Shown here piece by piece: positions 16,469-25,717 of a stretch of DNA of 52,542 nucleotides. The translations under genes were made by a program, and so were the position numbers. The notes beneath the pieces were generated by a model that was not told where the DNA came from, searched no databases, and saw nothing but the letters and a program-made list of their open reading frames with translations. This DNA comes from Acidobacteriota bacterium (GTDB taxonomy: Bacteria > Acidobacteriota > Vicinamibacteria > Marinacidobacterales > Marinacidobacteraceae): positions 1 through 52,542 of the forward strand of contig JAJEIY010000035.1 of NCBI GenBank assembly GCA_022828085.1, written 5' to 3'. Numbering within the stretch: the stretch's first letter is position 1; the number at the start of each line of letters is the position of its first letter.

Positions 16469-18415
16469 TCAGCGGGCTCCCGACTTGCCGGACTCGGACG
16501 GCTTTTCCTCCGCGTCGGTCGCGGCCGGCGCCCAGGGGTCGTCCACGCCGGCGCCTGGACAGAAGTCCCCGGTGTCCAGGAAGTGCGTGTGGAGGCACTC
16601 GAGCGTCGAGCCGAGGCTCTGCAGCAGTTCGACCGTCTCCGGGTAGGGGACGCGGGTGAAGAACCCGGCCCGGCCTCCCCGCGCCATGTCGGCGGTGGAC
16701 TGTCCGAGGCGGGTGATCGCGGTGACGTCGCCGCCCAGCGACACGAGGTACTCGATGAGTTCGTTGTCGCCCCGTGACGCCGCGTAGTGCATCGGGGTGT
16801 AAAGCCAGGAGTCCCGCTGATTCACGTCCGCGCCCAGTTCCTCGATCAGGTACTGCACGGCGGGGATGAACTGATCGGGCTGGTTCCGAACGCTGAACGC
16901 GCCCAGACCCAGATAGCCGCCGCCCGCCGCGGCGTGGATCGGCCAGGCGTTTGGCGCCCCCTCCGGGATCCAGGGCAGCGCGGAGTCCTCCTGCTGGCGG
17001 CCGTCCTGCTGCCGGCGCTCCCGCATCCCGACCTCGGGCCAGCGGGTGGGAATATGGGGGTCCGCGCCGTGCTCGACGAGCAGCCGCATCGCCTCGAGGT
17101 CCTGAGCGAAGGCGGCCCGCCAGAACGGGGTCGCCCCGGTGAGGTCGATCCCCATCTTGGTGAGACCGTATTCCCAGTACCAGAGGTGCGTGTTCAGGCG
17201 GGGGTTGGGGTCGGCCCCCGCTTCGAGCAGCGCGCGGAGCACCTCCATGTGTTCGGCCTGCTGCAGGTCCTGCGCGCGCGGCTGCGGATAGTTGGACTTG
17301 GGCGCCCACTGGGTCTGGAGGACGGCGAAGAGCGGCGTGACGCCGTCCGTCGACGTGCCGAGATCCGGATTCGCCCCGTGTTCGATGAGGACGAGCGCGA
17401 GGTCGAACTGGCCGTTGAGCGTCGCCATCAGGAGCGGACTGGTGCCGTCCGCGCTCACCTGGTCCAGGTCCGCGCCGCCGTCGAGGAGGGCTGTCGCAGC
17501 TTCGACGTGGCCGTCGCGGGCGGCGTGCAACAGCGCGGTCAACGCGCCGGTCCGGCCGACGAGAACCTCGCGGTAGGGCGGCCGCACGAGGTCGGGACCG
17601 CCTGGGTAGTCGGGCCCCACCCGGCCGAGCGAGTGCGGGTCCACCTCACCGACGTCGTAGCCGGAGCGGAGAAACTCGCGCTGCGCGCGGACGGCCGCCT
17701 GCACGTCCGCCGGGCTGGGTTCGCCCGGAGGTTCGGCTTCCGGGTCCGCCCGGAACCCGTACGGTCCGAGCTTCTGCGGCGGCGCGCCGATCATTTCGCG
17801 GAAACGCCGGTTGGCCTCCCGGTCCAGGGCCAGCGTGGGCAGGACGTCGACCTCCGCGGTCGCGATGCCGGGGTCGGCGCCGGCGGTGAGCAGGGCGGTG
17901 ACGGCGTCGGCCCGGTTCGCGGCCGCCGCGAAGATCAGGGGCGTCTGCCCCGCCGACCCTTCCTGAGCGTTCGGGTCCGCGCCGTGATCGAGTAGCGCGG
18001 CCACCGCCGAGCGGCCACCGGTAGCGCCAGCGGCGAGGTGCAGCGCGGTCACGCCGCTGTTCGTGGTCCGGGCGTTCGGGTCCGCCCCGGCTTCGAGCAG
18101 GCGCAGCACGACGGCGCCATGGCCGGCCCGCGCGGCGACGTGGAGCGGCGTATAGCCGCCGATGCGCGTGCCGGCGTCAACCGCGGCGCCCGCCGCGACG
18201 AGCGCCTCGGCCATGGCCTGGTGTCCGCCCTCGGCGGCGAGGTGCAGCGCGGTCAACCCGTCGCCGCGAGCCGCGTTCACGTCCGCGCCCTTCGCGAGGA
18301 GGGACTCGACGATTTCGACCTGCCCGTCGCGGGCGGCCGCGAGCAGCCGCTCGTCCGCGCTGGCCGCCAGGGGGAGGATTGCCGTTACCAGCAGCGACAC
18401 CGAGGCGGCTCTCAT
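16469..18415 (-). CDS. Exported ankyrin-repeat protein
   Basis: The 648-residue protein has a cleavable-type signal (MRAASVSLLVTAILPLAASA) followed almost at once by ankyrin repeats: ADVNAARGDGLTALHLAAEGG, then TPLHVAARAGHGAVV, TALHLAAGATGG and more, about ten in all, broken by a non-repeat insert around residues 195-270. Ankyrin repeats are protein-binding scaffolds; there is no enzymatic domain. Export suggests a periplasmic or surface partner. The start overlaps the stop of the DUF1552 gene by four bases (ATGA), so it is the last gene of the operon that begins with the DUF1592-type protein. The tail contains two Cys that could form a disulfide. Precise role unknown. Confidence 0.9.
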   Translation of the reverse strand: MRAASVSLLVTAILPLAASADERLLAAARDGQVEIVESLLAKGADVNAARGDGLTALHLAAEGGHQAMAEALVAAGAAVDAGTRIGGYTPLHVAARAGHGAVVLRLLEAGADPNARTTNSGVTALHLAAGATGGRSAVAALLDHGADPNAQEGSAGQTPLIFAAAANRADAVTALLTAGADPGIATAEVDVLPTLALDREANRRFREMIGAPPQKLGPYGFRADPEAEPPGEPSPADVQAAVRAQREFLRSGYDVGEVDPHSLGRVGPDYPGGPDLVRPPYREVLVGRTGALTALLHAARDGHVEAATALLDGGADLDQVSADGTSPLLMATLNGQFDLALVLIEHGANPDLGTSTDGVTPLFAVLQTQWAPKSNYPQPRAQDLQQAEHMEVLRALLEAGADPNPRLNTHLWYWEYGLTKMGIDLTGATPFWRAAFAQDLEAMRLLVEHGADPHIPTRWPEVGMRERRQQDGRQQEDSALPWIPEGAPNAWPIHAAAGGGYLGLGAFSVRNQPDQFIPAVQYLIEELGADVNQRDSWLYTPMHYAASRGDNELIEYLVSLGGDVTAITRLGQSTADMARGGRAGFFTRVPYPETVELLQSLGSTLECLHTHFLDTGDFCPGAGVDDPWAPAATDAEEKPSESGKSGAR

Positions 18416-19836
18416 GCGGAGACGCTCCCGGCAGTGGCCGCTTCGTCCGGGAGGTCGAGCGGGAACACGCCGTCGCTGTCGCCGAACGTGTCCGTCTCCG
18501 GGTGTCCGATCTTCCGCATCAGGCTCACGAAGGCGTTCGCCATCGGGGTCCCCTCCGGGGCCCGCAGGTGGAGGCCGCCCTGAAGCGCCCCGTTCGCCCT
18601 GCCCAGCAGGAGCAGCGGCGCTCGCCGGTGGTTGTGGAGGTTCCCGTCCGCCATCGGCGAGCCCCAGATGATCGCGGTCTTGTCGAGGAGCGAGGCGTCG
18701 CCCTCCATCGTGTCGCGCATCTTCTCGAGGAAGTAGGCGAGCTGGCCCAGCCGGTAGGTGTTGATCCGGTTGAAGTCCATGATGTCCTCGGGGACGTTGC
18801 CGTGGTGCGAGGCCCCGTGGACGGACTTCGTCGTTCCGCTCTCGGGGAACGTCCGGTTCGACTGATCGAATCCCGTCTTGAAGGTGATGACGCGCGTGAG
18901 GTCGGTCTGCAGCGCCAGAAGTTGGAGGTCGAACATCAACTGCATGTGCTCCACGAAGGAGTCCGGGACCCCGGAGGGGGCCTCCGGCATCTCCCGTTCC
19001 TCCCCGCTCGTATTGCGCTCCTCGACGAGCTGGATCCTCCGTTCGATCTCGCGGATGTGCTCGACGTACTCGTCGAGGGCGACCCGGTCCGCGGCGCCGA
19101 GCGTCCCCTTGAGCCGGGCCACCTCGGTCGCGATCCAGTCGATCATGCTGCGGTCCGTGCGCCGCCGCGCCGCCCGGTCCGCGGCCGTGTCCCCGGCGCC
19201 GAACAGCCGCTCGAACACCACGCGCGGTTCGCGGATCGCCGGAAGCGGCTGGCTGGGCGTGGCCCAGGCGAGCGAGGTCGTGTAGGCGCAGTGGTAGTTG
19301 TAGGCGCAGCCGCCGCCGCGATCGATGCCCTCGATGCAGAGTTCCAGCGAGGGGAGCACGGTCTCCCGCCCGAAGCGCTGCGCGTGCAACTGGTCGAGCG
19401 ACGTGCCGATGAAGATGTCGGACCCCTGCGTCTGCTTCGGATGGGCCTGGGTCAGGAACACTGCCGTCGATCGGTCGTGGTCGCCGCCGATCTCCTCCGC
19501 CCGGAACGCTTCCGCCGACCGGCAGTCGGTGTTGCTGACGATCGTCAGGTACTCGCGGAACGCCTCCAGGGGCTTGAGCTGGCTGTCCGCGATCAGCTCG
19601 AAGCCGCGTCCGGTCGCCGCCGGCGCGAAGAGGTGGCGGCCGTCACCCCAGTCGCTCGAGCCGGCGACGCCCATCGACTCCTCGATGGCGACCAGCCGTG
19701 TGAATTCCGCCGCCTTCCTCGGGGCGGCCCACAACCCGGCGGGAGCCATTGCGTCGAGCAGGGGCAGCGCCACGCTGGCGCCGGCCCCCCGCAGGAAGGT
19801 GCGGCGCGGGAGGTGTTTCGAGGTGATGATGTTCAT
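18412..19836 (-). CDS. DUF1552 family protein with Tat signal
   Basis: The N-terminus (KHLPRRTFLRGAGASVALPLL) is a twin-arginine signal, so the 474-residue protein is exported folded. The body matches the DUF1552 family usually found beside DUF1592/DUF1588-type cytochromes in Planctomycetota, Acidobacteriota and related groups. It resembles sulfatase-like DUF1501 proteins (HGASHHGNVPED, IIWGSPMADGNLHNHRRAPLLLLG). Conserved His and Asp residues suggest a metal site, but the reaction is unknown. It starts within the stop codon of the small upstream ORF and ends inside the start of the ankyrin gene (four-base overlaps at both ends), so the three are likely translated in step. Confidence 0.9.
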   Translation of the reverse strand: MNIITSKHLPRRTFLRGAGASVALPLLDAMAPAGLWAAPRKAAEFTRLVAIEESMGVAGSSDWGDGRHLFAPAATGRGFELIADSQLKPLEAFREYLTIVSNTDCRSAEAFRAEEIGGDHDRSTAVFLTQAHPKQTQGSDIFIGTSLDQLHAQRFGRETVLPSLELCIEGIDRGGGCAYNYHCAYTTSLAWATPSQPLPAIREPRVVFERLFGAGDTAADRAARRRTDRSMIDWIATEVARLKGTLGAADRVALDEYVEHIREIERRIQLVEERNTSGEEREMPEAPSGVPDSFVEHMQLMFDLQLLALQTDLTRVITFKTGFDQSNRTFPESGTTKSVHGASHHGNVPEDIMDFNRINTYRLGQLAYFLEKMRDTMEGDASLLDKTAIIWGSPMADGNLHNHRRAPLLLLGRANGALQGGLHLRAPEGTPMANAFVSLMRKIGHPETDTFGDSDGVFPLDLPDEAATAGSVSA

Positions 19837-20000
19837 GAGCCCTCTCCGTTTGTCATCCGATCTTCTGCGCGAACGCCCCTACGGTCATCAGGTTGGAACC
19901 CGAGTAGTCTAGGGGCTTCCTTGATGGCTTTCTCGATCACCTTCTTCCGTCGCTTCTGCAAGATTTCAAGCGCCCTGTCTAGATCAGTAGTATGGGTCAT
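19833..20000 (-). CDS. Small basic helical protein, unknown
   Basis: A 55-residue ORF starting MTHTTDLDRALEILQ and ending in the start codon of DUF1552 (ATGA overlap). The first 35 residues are highly charged and predicted helical (QKRRKKVIEKAIKEAP); the tail is polar. An in-frame ATG 18 codons earlier (20054) is possible, but would lie deep in the preceding ORF. Support for reality comes from the four-base stop/start overlap with the next gene and from its fit between two genes of one operon. Base composition here is clearly lower in GC than the flanking genes. I do not recognise the family. It may bind nucleic acid or pair with the membrane protein encoded upstream. Confidence 0.55.
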   Translation of the reverse strand: MTHTTDLDRALEILQKRRKKVIEKAIKEAPRLLGFQPDDRRGVRAEDRMTNGEGS

Positions 20001-20205
20001 GGTTCCCTCGGTTCCTTCGCTCGTCCGTCTCCCGAATACTCCTCTGTTGAGCACGCTCGTACATGCTGTCGTTAAAGGCCGAGCAAGCGTAATTGAACAG
20101 ATTCATCACTAGGAATATCCATACCCACGAGATACAAAACCAGACGAAGAGCTTCCTGACTTCCTTCTTGTCCTTCCAAGGGTTCTTGGGCCTTGTGCTT
20201 GCCAT
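19984..20205 (-). CDS. Small single-span membrane protein, unknown
   Basis: A 73-residue ORF beginning MASTRPKNPWKDKKEVRK, with one strongly hydrophobic and aromatic membrane segment (about residues 19-38, including WFCISWVWIF). A charged C-terminus rich in Arg, Asp and Asn ends in PYY. The basic N-terminus suggests it stays in the cytoplasm. It overlaps the next small ORF by 17 bases and begins 41 bases after the DUF1592-type gene. By eye the G+C content is about 45-52%, against about two-thirds for neighbours, and codons such as AAA, ATA and TAC are frequent. This suggests separate origin or recent acquisition. No family recognised; no start-proximal ribosome-binding site is obvious. Confidence 0.55.
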   Translation of the reverse strand: MASTRPKNPWKDKKEVRKLFVWFCISWVWIFLVMNLFNYACSAFNDSMYERAQQRSIRETDERRNRGNHDPYY

Positions 20206-20246
20206 CAGTTGGTCAGGACGATGGACACTCCGTAGTCTCGGAGTTC

Positions 20247-22661
20247 TTACCGGCCGTCCGCGGCGGGCGCGGGACGCGCCATGCGGAATGCGTCGCTGTT
20301 CACGACGCCGAGGATGAAGGAGGACATGCGGTAGCCGCCGGCCTCCGCCTCGCGGGCGATGGCGCGGATTCCGGGCCCGTCGTAGTACTCCGCCCGGCGC
20401 CCGATCGCGTAGGCGAGCAGGTGTTCCGTGAAGTTCCGGACCAGGGGGATCGGCCGCTTCATGAGGACGCGGACGAGTTCGGCAGGCGTGCTCACCTCGG
20501 TCCCGTCGTAGAAGGTCCCCCGCGTGTCGAGCGCGACGCCGTTCTCGCGCACCCGCACCTGCCCCGTCACGTCGTAGTTGTCGAGCGCGAGTCCGATCGG
20601 ATCCATGAACCGGTGGCAGGCGCGGCACGTGGGATTCGCCACGTGCATCTCGAGCCGTTCGCGGGTGGTAAGGCGCCGCCCGCGCCGGGCCGCTGCGGTG
20701 TCCTCGAAGGCCGGGATGTCGGGCGGCGGGGGTGGAGGCGGCGTGCCCATCAGCACCTCCATCACCCACTTCCCGCGCAACACCGGCGACGTGCGCGCGG
20801 ACATCGACGTGAGCAGCAGCACGCTTCCGTGCCCCAGCACGCCGCGCCGGCTGTCGTCCGGATAGCTCACCCGCCGGAACTCGGGCCCCGAGACCCCGGG
20901 AATCCCGTAGTGCGCCGCGAGGCGCTCGTTCAGGAAGGTGTAGTCCGCCGTGAAGAGTTCGAGCAGGTTTCCGTCCTCGCGCACGAGGTGGTCGAAAAAG
21001 AGCTGCGTCTCGCGGACCAGGTCCTCGCGGAGCTGGCCGGTGAAGTCCGGATAGAGATAGGGCTCGGGCTGGTTGTCCTCCGCGTCCTGAAGCCGCAGCC
21101 ACTGCGAGGCGAAGCGCGTCGAGAGCGCCTCGGCGCGTGGGTCCGCCAGCATCCGCCGCACCTGCGACTCGAGAACCGCCGGATCCGAGAGCCGTCCCTC
21201 CGCGGCCAGCGTCACCAACTCGTCATCCGGGCTCGCCGCCCAGAGGAAGAACGAGAGCCGCGACGCGAGATCCACGTCCGCGATCCGGTAGCTCGCACCG
21301 GGCCGGACCTCCGACGGAGCCTGCTCCAGGCGGAAGATGAAGGACGGGCTGGCGAGGATCGCCTGGAGCGCGGTCCGCACGCCGATCTCGAATCCGTCCT
21401 CCGCGGCGGCGCGGTCGTAGAAGGCCATCGGCCCCGCGAGATCGTCGTCCGTGACCGGACGCCGGTACGCCTCGCGGGCGAGCCGGGTCACGATCGCCGC
21501 CGCACACGCCCGGGCATCCTCGGGAACGTCCGCCACCGTCGCCCCGTCTTCCGGATAGCAGTCAAAGATCTTTCGGCGGCTCGCCGTCTCCGAGAGCCCC
21601 GCACTGCGTTCCGGGCCGGTGATCATGAGTTCGCTCAGGTGGGGCAACGCCGTGATCCCGTAATTCGCCCACGCCTGGGAGTCCTCGCCGCCGACGAAGG
21701 ACCAGCCCGGCGTCTTCAGGGGATCCTCGTACGGCCCCTCGATCGTGCGCACGAAGGCCGCCGCGACCTGGCGCTGGCCCGCGCGCACGAAGATCGGCTC
21801 CGTGCGGATCGGCACCGTCGAGCGGCCGCCGTGTTCGAGCCCGAGGAGGGCGACGCCCTCTCCGTCGATGGAGATGTCGACATCCTGAAAGCCGGTCCCC
21901 TGGCCGAAGAGGGTCTCGATCGAGATCACGTACTCCCCGTCCACCGGGAAGTCGTGGGTGACGACCATCCCGCCGCGCGTCCCGTACGGCGTTCCCTCGA
22001 GGTGGTCCCAGGCGTGCTGCGAGACGTCGATCGGATTCGTGTACTTGGCCGTCTTCGAGAGCGCGTCCGGGTTGCCGACGGCGATCCGGCTGACCTCGGT
22101 GGCGGCCCGCAGGTAGGCCTCGAGGAGCGTCGTCGAGAGACCCTGCGCGTCCGACATGTTGTCGAAGGCGCCGAGGTAAGTGTCCGCGGGCAGCCAGCGT
22201 CCGGCCTCGATGTCGAGATCGAGGAGATCGCGGATCACGCGCTCGTACTCGGCGCGGTTCAGCCGCTGGAAGCGCCGCGAGCCGGGGTTTTGGGAGCGCG
22301 CGGCCTCGCCGTCGACCACGGTCTCGAGCGTCTCGACGAGCGCGAGCAGCGTGTCGGGCGGCGGGCGGCGCTGGCCCGGCGGCGGCATCATCCCGGCCCG
22401 CAGCTTCCGGATCATCTTCTCGGCGGTCTCCGCCCGCTCGTGCGCCGCGTCCACCGCGAAATCCCGCAGCGTGAGGTTCCCCGTCCGGAGACGCTCGTTG
22501 TGGCAGACGACGCAGTAGCGCTGGACCACGCCGGTGAGTTCCGCTGAGTTCGCGGGGACGGCGGCCTCGGGCTCCGGGGAGGGTGCTGCGCGGGACGCAC
22601 CGTCCTCCGGGGGCTGCCCCGTCAGGGCGAACCAGAAGAATAGAACCGCGCCTCCGCTCAT
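20247..22661 (-). CDS. DUF1592/DUF1588/DUF1585-type multi-domain c-type cytochrome
   Basis: An 804-residue exported protein. After a short signal ([15 protein letters not shown]) a heme c site CVVCH (residues 50-54) sits in a PSCyt1-like module. The DUF1587 segment follows ([21 protein letters not shown]), a carbohydrate-binding-like insert ([11 protein letters not shown]), DUF1595, DUF1592 (FRLEQAPSE... [17 protein letters not shown]), DUF1588 ([29 protein letters not shown] block) with a second CxxCH ([10 protein letters not shown]), and DUF1585 at the end ([11 protein letters not shown]). These proteins occur with DUF1552 proteins and are thought to form an extracytoplasmic redox complex of unknown substrate. 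The start is MSGGAV, where a signal begins; a longer frame upstream would enter the divergent kbl promoter. First gene of the operon. Confidence 0.92.
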   Translation of the reverse strand: MSGGAVLFFWFALTGQPPEDGASRAAPSPEPEAAVPANSAELTGVVQRYCVVCHNERLRTGNLTLRDFAVDAAHERAETAEKMIRKLRAGMMPPPGQRRPPPDTLLALVETLETVVDGEAARSQNPGSRRFQRLNRAEYERVIRDLLDLDIEAGRWLPADTYLGAFDNMSDAQGLSTTLLEAYLRAATEVSRIAVGNPDALSKTAKYTNPIDVSQHAWDHLEGTPYGTRGGMVVTHDFPVDGEYVISIETLFGQGTGFQDVDISIDGEGVALLGLEHGGRSTVPIRTEPIFVRAGQRQVAAAFVRTIEGPYEDPLKTPGWSFVGGEDSQAWANYGITALPHLSELMITGPERSAGLSETASRRKIFDCYPEDGATVADVPEDARACAAAIVTRLAREAYRRPVTDDDLAGPMAFYDRAAAEDGFEIGVRTALQAILASPSFIFRLEQAPSEVRPGASYRIADVDLASRLSFFLWAASPDDELVTLAAEGRLSDPAVLESQVRRMLADPRAEALSTRFASQWLRLQDAEDNQPEPYLYPDFTGQLREDLVRETQLFFDHLVREDGNLLELFTADYTFLNERLAAHYGIPGVSGPEFRRVSYPDDSRRGVLGHGSVLLLTSMSARTSPVLRGKWVMEVLMGTPPPPPPPDIPAFEDTAAARRGRRLTTRERLEMHVANPTCRACHRFMDPIGLALDNYDVTGQVRVRENGVALDTRGTFYDGTEVSTPAELVRVLMKRPIPLVRNFTEHLLAYAIGRRAEYYDGPGIRAIAREAEAGGYRMSSFILGVVNSDAFRMARPAPAADGR

Positions 22662-22761
22662 TGGCTTAACCCACGGAAGATACCTGAATGGATCGCCCCT
22701 GCCCATCCCGAGTCGGCGGGCCAGCCAACCGATAGAGTCTTGCCCCCGAGGAGAACCCCCA

Positions 22762-23946
22762 ATGAACGCCGAGACGCTGTCATCCATCCGCGGTGAACTG
22801 GCCGCCATCCAGGAGGCCGGGCTCGAGAAGCGGGAGCGGTTGATCCTCTCGCCGCAGGGCGCCCTGATCCGCGTCGGGGGAGAGGAAGTCCTGAACTTCT
22901 GCGCCAACAACTACCTCGGTCTCGGAAACGATCCCCGAGTGCTCGCCGCCGCCGCCCGGGGTCTGGAAAAGCGTGGTTTCGGGCTCAGTTCGGTCCGTTT
23001 CATCTGCGGCACCCAGGACATCCACCGCGAGCTGGAGCGGCGGATCGCCGCGTTCCTGGGCACCGAGGACACCATCCTCTACAGCTCGTGTTTCGACGCG
23101 AACGGCGGCCTCTTCGAGACCATCCTCGGAGCCGACGACGCGATCGTCAGCGACGAGCTGAACCACGCCAGCATCATCGACGGCGTCCGCCTCTGCCGCG
23201 CCCAGCGGTTCCGCTACCGGAACCGGGACATGGACGACCTGGCGGCGAAACTCGAGGAGTGCGCCGGAGCGCGCCGCAAGCTGATCGCGACCGACGGCGT
23301 CTTCAGCATGGACGGGACGCTGGCGCCGCTCGGGGACATCTGCGAGTTGGCGGACCGGCACCAGGCGCTGGTCATGGTGGACGACTCGCACGCCACGGGT
23401 TTCATCGGCGACACCGGCCGCGGAACTCCCGAGCGCTTCGGGGTCTCGGAGCGGGTGGACATCATCACCTCGACGCTCGGCAAGGCGCTCGGCGGCGCCG
23501 CCGGCGGTTTCACGTCGGGGCGCGGCGAGATCGTGGCGCTGCTGCGCCAGCGCAGCCGTCCCTATCTGTTCTCGAACACCCTGGCGCCCGCGATCGTCTC
23601 GGCGGCCCTCGAGGTGGTGTCGCTGCTTTCGACGACCGAGGAACCGCGGGAGCGGCTGCGGCGGAACACCCGGCGGTTCCGCGAGGCGATGACCGCGGCG
23701 GGATTCGAGATCCCTGACGGAGAGCACCCCATCGTTCCCGTGATGCTGGGGGACGCCCGTCTCGCCTCCGGGATGGCCGACGACCTGCTCGAGCGGGGCA
23801 TCTACGTGATCGGCTTCAGCTTTCCGGTCGTCCCGCGAGGCCTGGCCCGCATCCGGGTGCAGCTTTCGGCGGCGCACGACGACGAGCAGGTGGACCGCGC
23901 GGTGGCGGCGTTCATCGAGTGCGGCCGGGCCCGCGGCATCATCTGA
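22762..23946 (+). CDS. kbl: Glycine C-acetyltransferase (2-amino-3-ketobutyrate CoA ligase)
   Basis: The 394-residue protein is an alpha-oxoamine synthase. It joins glycine and acetyl-CoA, or in the catabolic direction splits 2-amino-3-ketobutyrate from threonine breakdown. Characteristic blocks are [54 protein letters not shown], the [10 protein letters not shown] loop with the cofactor-binding Asp, and the PLP lysine in [14 protein letters not shown] (K241). The overall sequence fits Kbl better than the biotin or heme paralogues. Start at ATG 22762, with GAGGAG nine bases ahead. Threonine dehydrogenase, often the partner gene, is not adjacent. The gene is divergent from the cytochrome operon, with about 100 bases between starts. 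Confidence 0.93.
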   Translation: MNAETLSSIRGELAAIQEAGLEKRERLILSPQGALIRVGGEEVLNFCANNYLGLGNDPRVLAAAARGLEKRGFGLSSVRFICGTQDIHRELERRIAAFLGTEDTILYSSCFDANGGLFETILGADDAIVSDELNHASIIDGVRLCRAQRFRYRNRDMDDLAAKLEECAGARRKLIATDGVFSMDGTLAPLGDICELADRHQALVMVDDSHATGFIGDTGRGTPERFGVSERVDIITSTLGKALGGAAGGFTSGRGEIVALLRQRSRPYLFSNTLAPAIVSAALEVVSLLSTTEEPRERLRRNTRRFREAMTAAGFEIPDGEHPIVPVMLGDARLASGMADDLLERGIYVIGFSFPVVPRGLARIRVQLSAAHDDEQVDRAVAAFIECGRARGII

Positions 23947-24082
23947 CAGCCCGTGGGAGAAGCACCCCGCACGGCACCCCGGGCGTCGGGCGGACCGGCC
24001 CCGCCGATCCTCGCCGTTGCGGGGCGCTTCCCCCACGGGGTGATGACGCGGTTCGCTCCGCGACCCGCGCCATCCTCTTCTC

Positions 24083-24103
24083 GGGGAGGGGAAACCCCTC
24101 CCC
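24083..24103. repeat. Perfect GC hairpin in the kbl downstream region
   Basis: A 9-bp stem of G-rich then C-rich sequence flanks an AAA loop. It lies about 140 bases after kbl and 90 before the PP-loop gene. There is no T-run, so termination is uncertain. The rest of 23947-24194 holds nothing else I can support. Confidence 0.5.
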
Positions 24104-24194
24104 AAGCCCCTCCCGCACGGCGCTGCGCGCCGTGAATGGATGGGAAGGAGTTTCTCCACTGCCAGCGGCACCGGGTTCCAGCCTCCAGGAGGGT

Positions 24195-24914
24195 TTGAGC
24201 CAGCCGCGCGAACCGATCGCCCTTTGCTTCAGCGGCGGCAAGGACAGTTCGCTCTCGCTGTACACCCTGCGCACCGAGGACCGGTTCGAGGTGACCGCCC
24301 TGGTCACCACGGTGACCGAGGGATACGACCGGATCAGCATGCACGGGGTCCGCCGCTCCCTGCTGCGCGAGCAGGCGGCCTCGATCGGCCTTCCACTCAT
24401 CGAGGTCACCATCCCGCCGCGCGCGTCGAACGAGATCTACGAGCGCGCCATGGGCGAGGCGTTCACCCGGCTGCGGGAGACCGGGATCCGGCGGGTCGCA
24501 TTCGGTGACCTCTTCCTGGAAGACGTGCGGGACTACCGGCTGCGTCAACTGGAGGCTCTCGGCCTCGAGTGCGTGTTTCCGCTCTGGGGGCGGCCGACCC
24601 CGGCGCTTGCCCGGACGTTCGTTGACGACGGATTCCGCGCCCGGATCGTCTGCCTGGACCCCGCCGCCCTCGACGCCTCGTTCGCCGGTCGCATGTTCGA
24701 CGACGCTTTCCTGGCTGATCTGCCGGAGGGGGTGGATCCCTGCGGAGAAAACGGCGAGTTCCACACCTTCGTCTTCGACGGACCCATTTTCCGCCGTCCG
24801 CTCTCGGTTTCGGTCGGCGAGGTTGTCGAACGCGACGGCTTCCGGTTCTGCGACCTGCTAACAGCCTGTGGTGAAACCCACGTGAGCACCGAGACGGGCG
24901 AGGCGCCCGGCTGA
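24195..24914 (+). CDS. PP-loop ATPase, diphthine-ammonia-ligase-like family
   Basis: The 239-residue protein carries the PP-loop nucleotide-binding motif at its N-terminus (IALCFSGGKDSSLSLY) and the family blocks ISMHGVRRSLLREQA, FGDLFLEDVRDYRL, ECVFPLWGRPT and DPCGENGEFHTFVFDGP, as in the ATP_bind_4 (Dph6-related) family. Bacteria make no diphthamide, so this member probably adenylates another carboxylate or amide; the substrate is unknown. The start is uncertain: TTG at 24195 puts the PP-loop at the usual distance but is very close to AGGAGGG. A GTG at 24132 is an alternative. The final 18 codons (from TAC of LLTACGE) are encoded by the MITE at 24859-25043, so the native C-terminus has been replaced. 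The neighbouring BtuF-like gene hints at corrinoid handling. Confidence 0.85.
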   Translation: MSQPREPIALCFSGGKDSSLSLYTLRTEDRFEVTALVTTVTEGYDRISMHGVRRSLLREQAASIGLPLIEVTIPPRASNEIYERAMGEAFTRLRETGIRRVAFGDLFLEDVRDYRLRQLEALGLECVFPLWGRPTPALARTFVDDGFRARIVCLDPAALDASFAGRMFDDAFLADLPEGVDPCGENGEFHTFVFDGPIFRRPLSVSVGEVVERDGFRFCDLLTACGETHVSTETGEAPG

Positions 24915-25043
24915 CAAGGCGCGTGAGGGAGGAATACCGGGTGTATTTCGACCGAAACGCAACGCCGAGCGCCTCGCAGAGGCGCGGTTCAGGCGGGATG
25001 CATCGCCCGTCGAATGCCGCGTGGGTTTTGCCACAGGCTGTTA
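24859..25043 (+). mobile_element. MITE copy 1 (185 bp, TA-flanked)
   Basis: The element begins TAACAGCCTGTGG and ends CCACAGGCTGTTA. The inverted repeats extend to about 25 bp with two or three mismatches. No transposase is encoded. A second 185-bp copy, about 90% identical (some 18 differences, no gaps by eye), lies at 36123-36307 in opposite orientation. TA at both borders fits TA target duplication as in IS630/Tc1-type elements; this parentage is inferred. The left end is inside the 3' end of the PP-loop ATPase gene. The right end is 62 bases before the DUF6580-like gene. Confidence 0.85.
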
Positions 25044-25105
25044 GCGGCTGCCCGGGACGGCGCCGCTGGTAATCTCTCGCGGCGACCGATTCCGCAAGGA
25101 GACCC

Positions 25106-25708
25106 ATGACTTCCATCCGCCTCCCCGTCCTGCTCGCGATCGTCGCCCTGAGCGTTGGCGTCCGGCTCGGGCCGTACGTGTTCGGCGCCCATCACGTCGA
25201 CCCGGGATCCATGGCCTATCCCTGGAACTTCTCGCCGATCCTGGCGCTCTCGCTCTTCGGCGGGGCGCTCTACGCCTCGCGCCGGCTCGTGTACCTCGTT
25301 CCGCTCGCCACCTATCTGCTGGGAGACATCGGCATCTGGGTCGTGACCGGCCGCACCGACTGGGCCCTCTATGCGGGCCAGCCGGTGGTGTACCTGGCGG
25401 TGGCGCTGGTCGCCACCTGTGGTTTCCTGATGCGCGGGACGCGGTCCTGGGGAAGGCTCGCGGGCTCCGGCCTGCTCGCGGCGGTGGGCTTCTTCATCGT
25501 CACCAACTTCGCCGTCTGGGCGTCCGGCGGCGGGGTCCGCTATCCGATGAACCTCGCCGGGCTCATCGACTGCTACGTGCAGGCCATCCCCTTCTTCCGC
25601 AACAGCCTCGTCAGCATGGCGGTGTTCCTGCCGCTGCTGTTCAGCCCGGTGGCGCTCCGGGACCGGTCGCTGGTCCCGCGCTGGCAGCACTCTCCAGTCC
25701 GAAGCTGA
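25106..25708 (+). CDS. DUF6580-like integral membrane protein
   Basis: A 200-residue protein with five or six membrane spans (about residues 7-24, 45-60, 68-82, 97-113, 122-142, 168-183) and short loops. Conserved-looking elements are WNFSPILALSLFGGALY near the first loops, YLLGDIGIWVVTG, and FFIVTNFAVWA, typical of the DUF6580 group, which resembles S-components of vitamin transporters in size and topology. Its place beside a BtuF-like gene, nine bases away, suggests a role in corrinoid uptake or processing; this is inference. AAGGAGA precedes the ATG. The MITE sits immediately upstream, so its promoter, if any is separate, lies in or just after the element. Confidence 0.8.
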   Translation: MTSIRLPVLLAIVALSVGVRLGPYVFGAHHVDPGSMAYPWNFSPILALSLFGGALYASRRLVYLVPLATYLLGDIGIWVVTGRTDWALYAGQPVVYLAVALVATCGFLMRGTRSWGRLAGSGLLAAVGFFIVTNFAVWASGGGVRYPMNLAGLIDCYVQAIPFFRNSLVSMAVFLPLLFSPVALRDRSLVPRWQHSPVRS

Positions 25709-25717
25709 GGGCCGCGG

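Noticed and set aside
23947..24194. Possible cobalamin riboswitch ahead of the PP-loop ATPase cluster
   Set aside because: No B12 box or the other conserved blocks are present; only a GC hairpin at 24083-24103 is seen.
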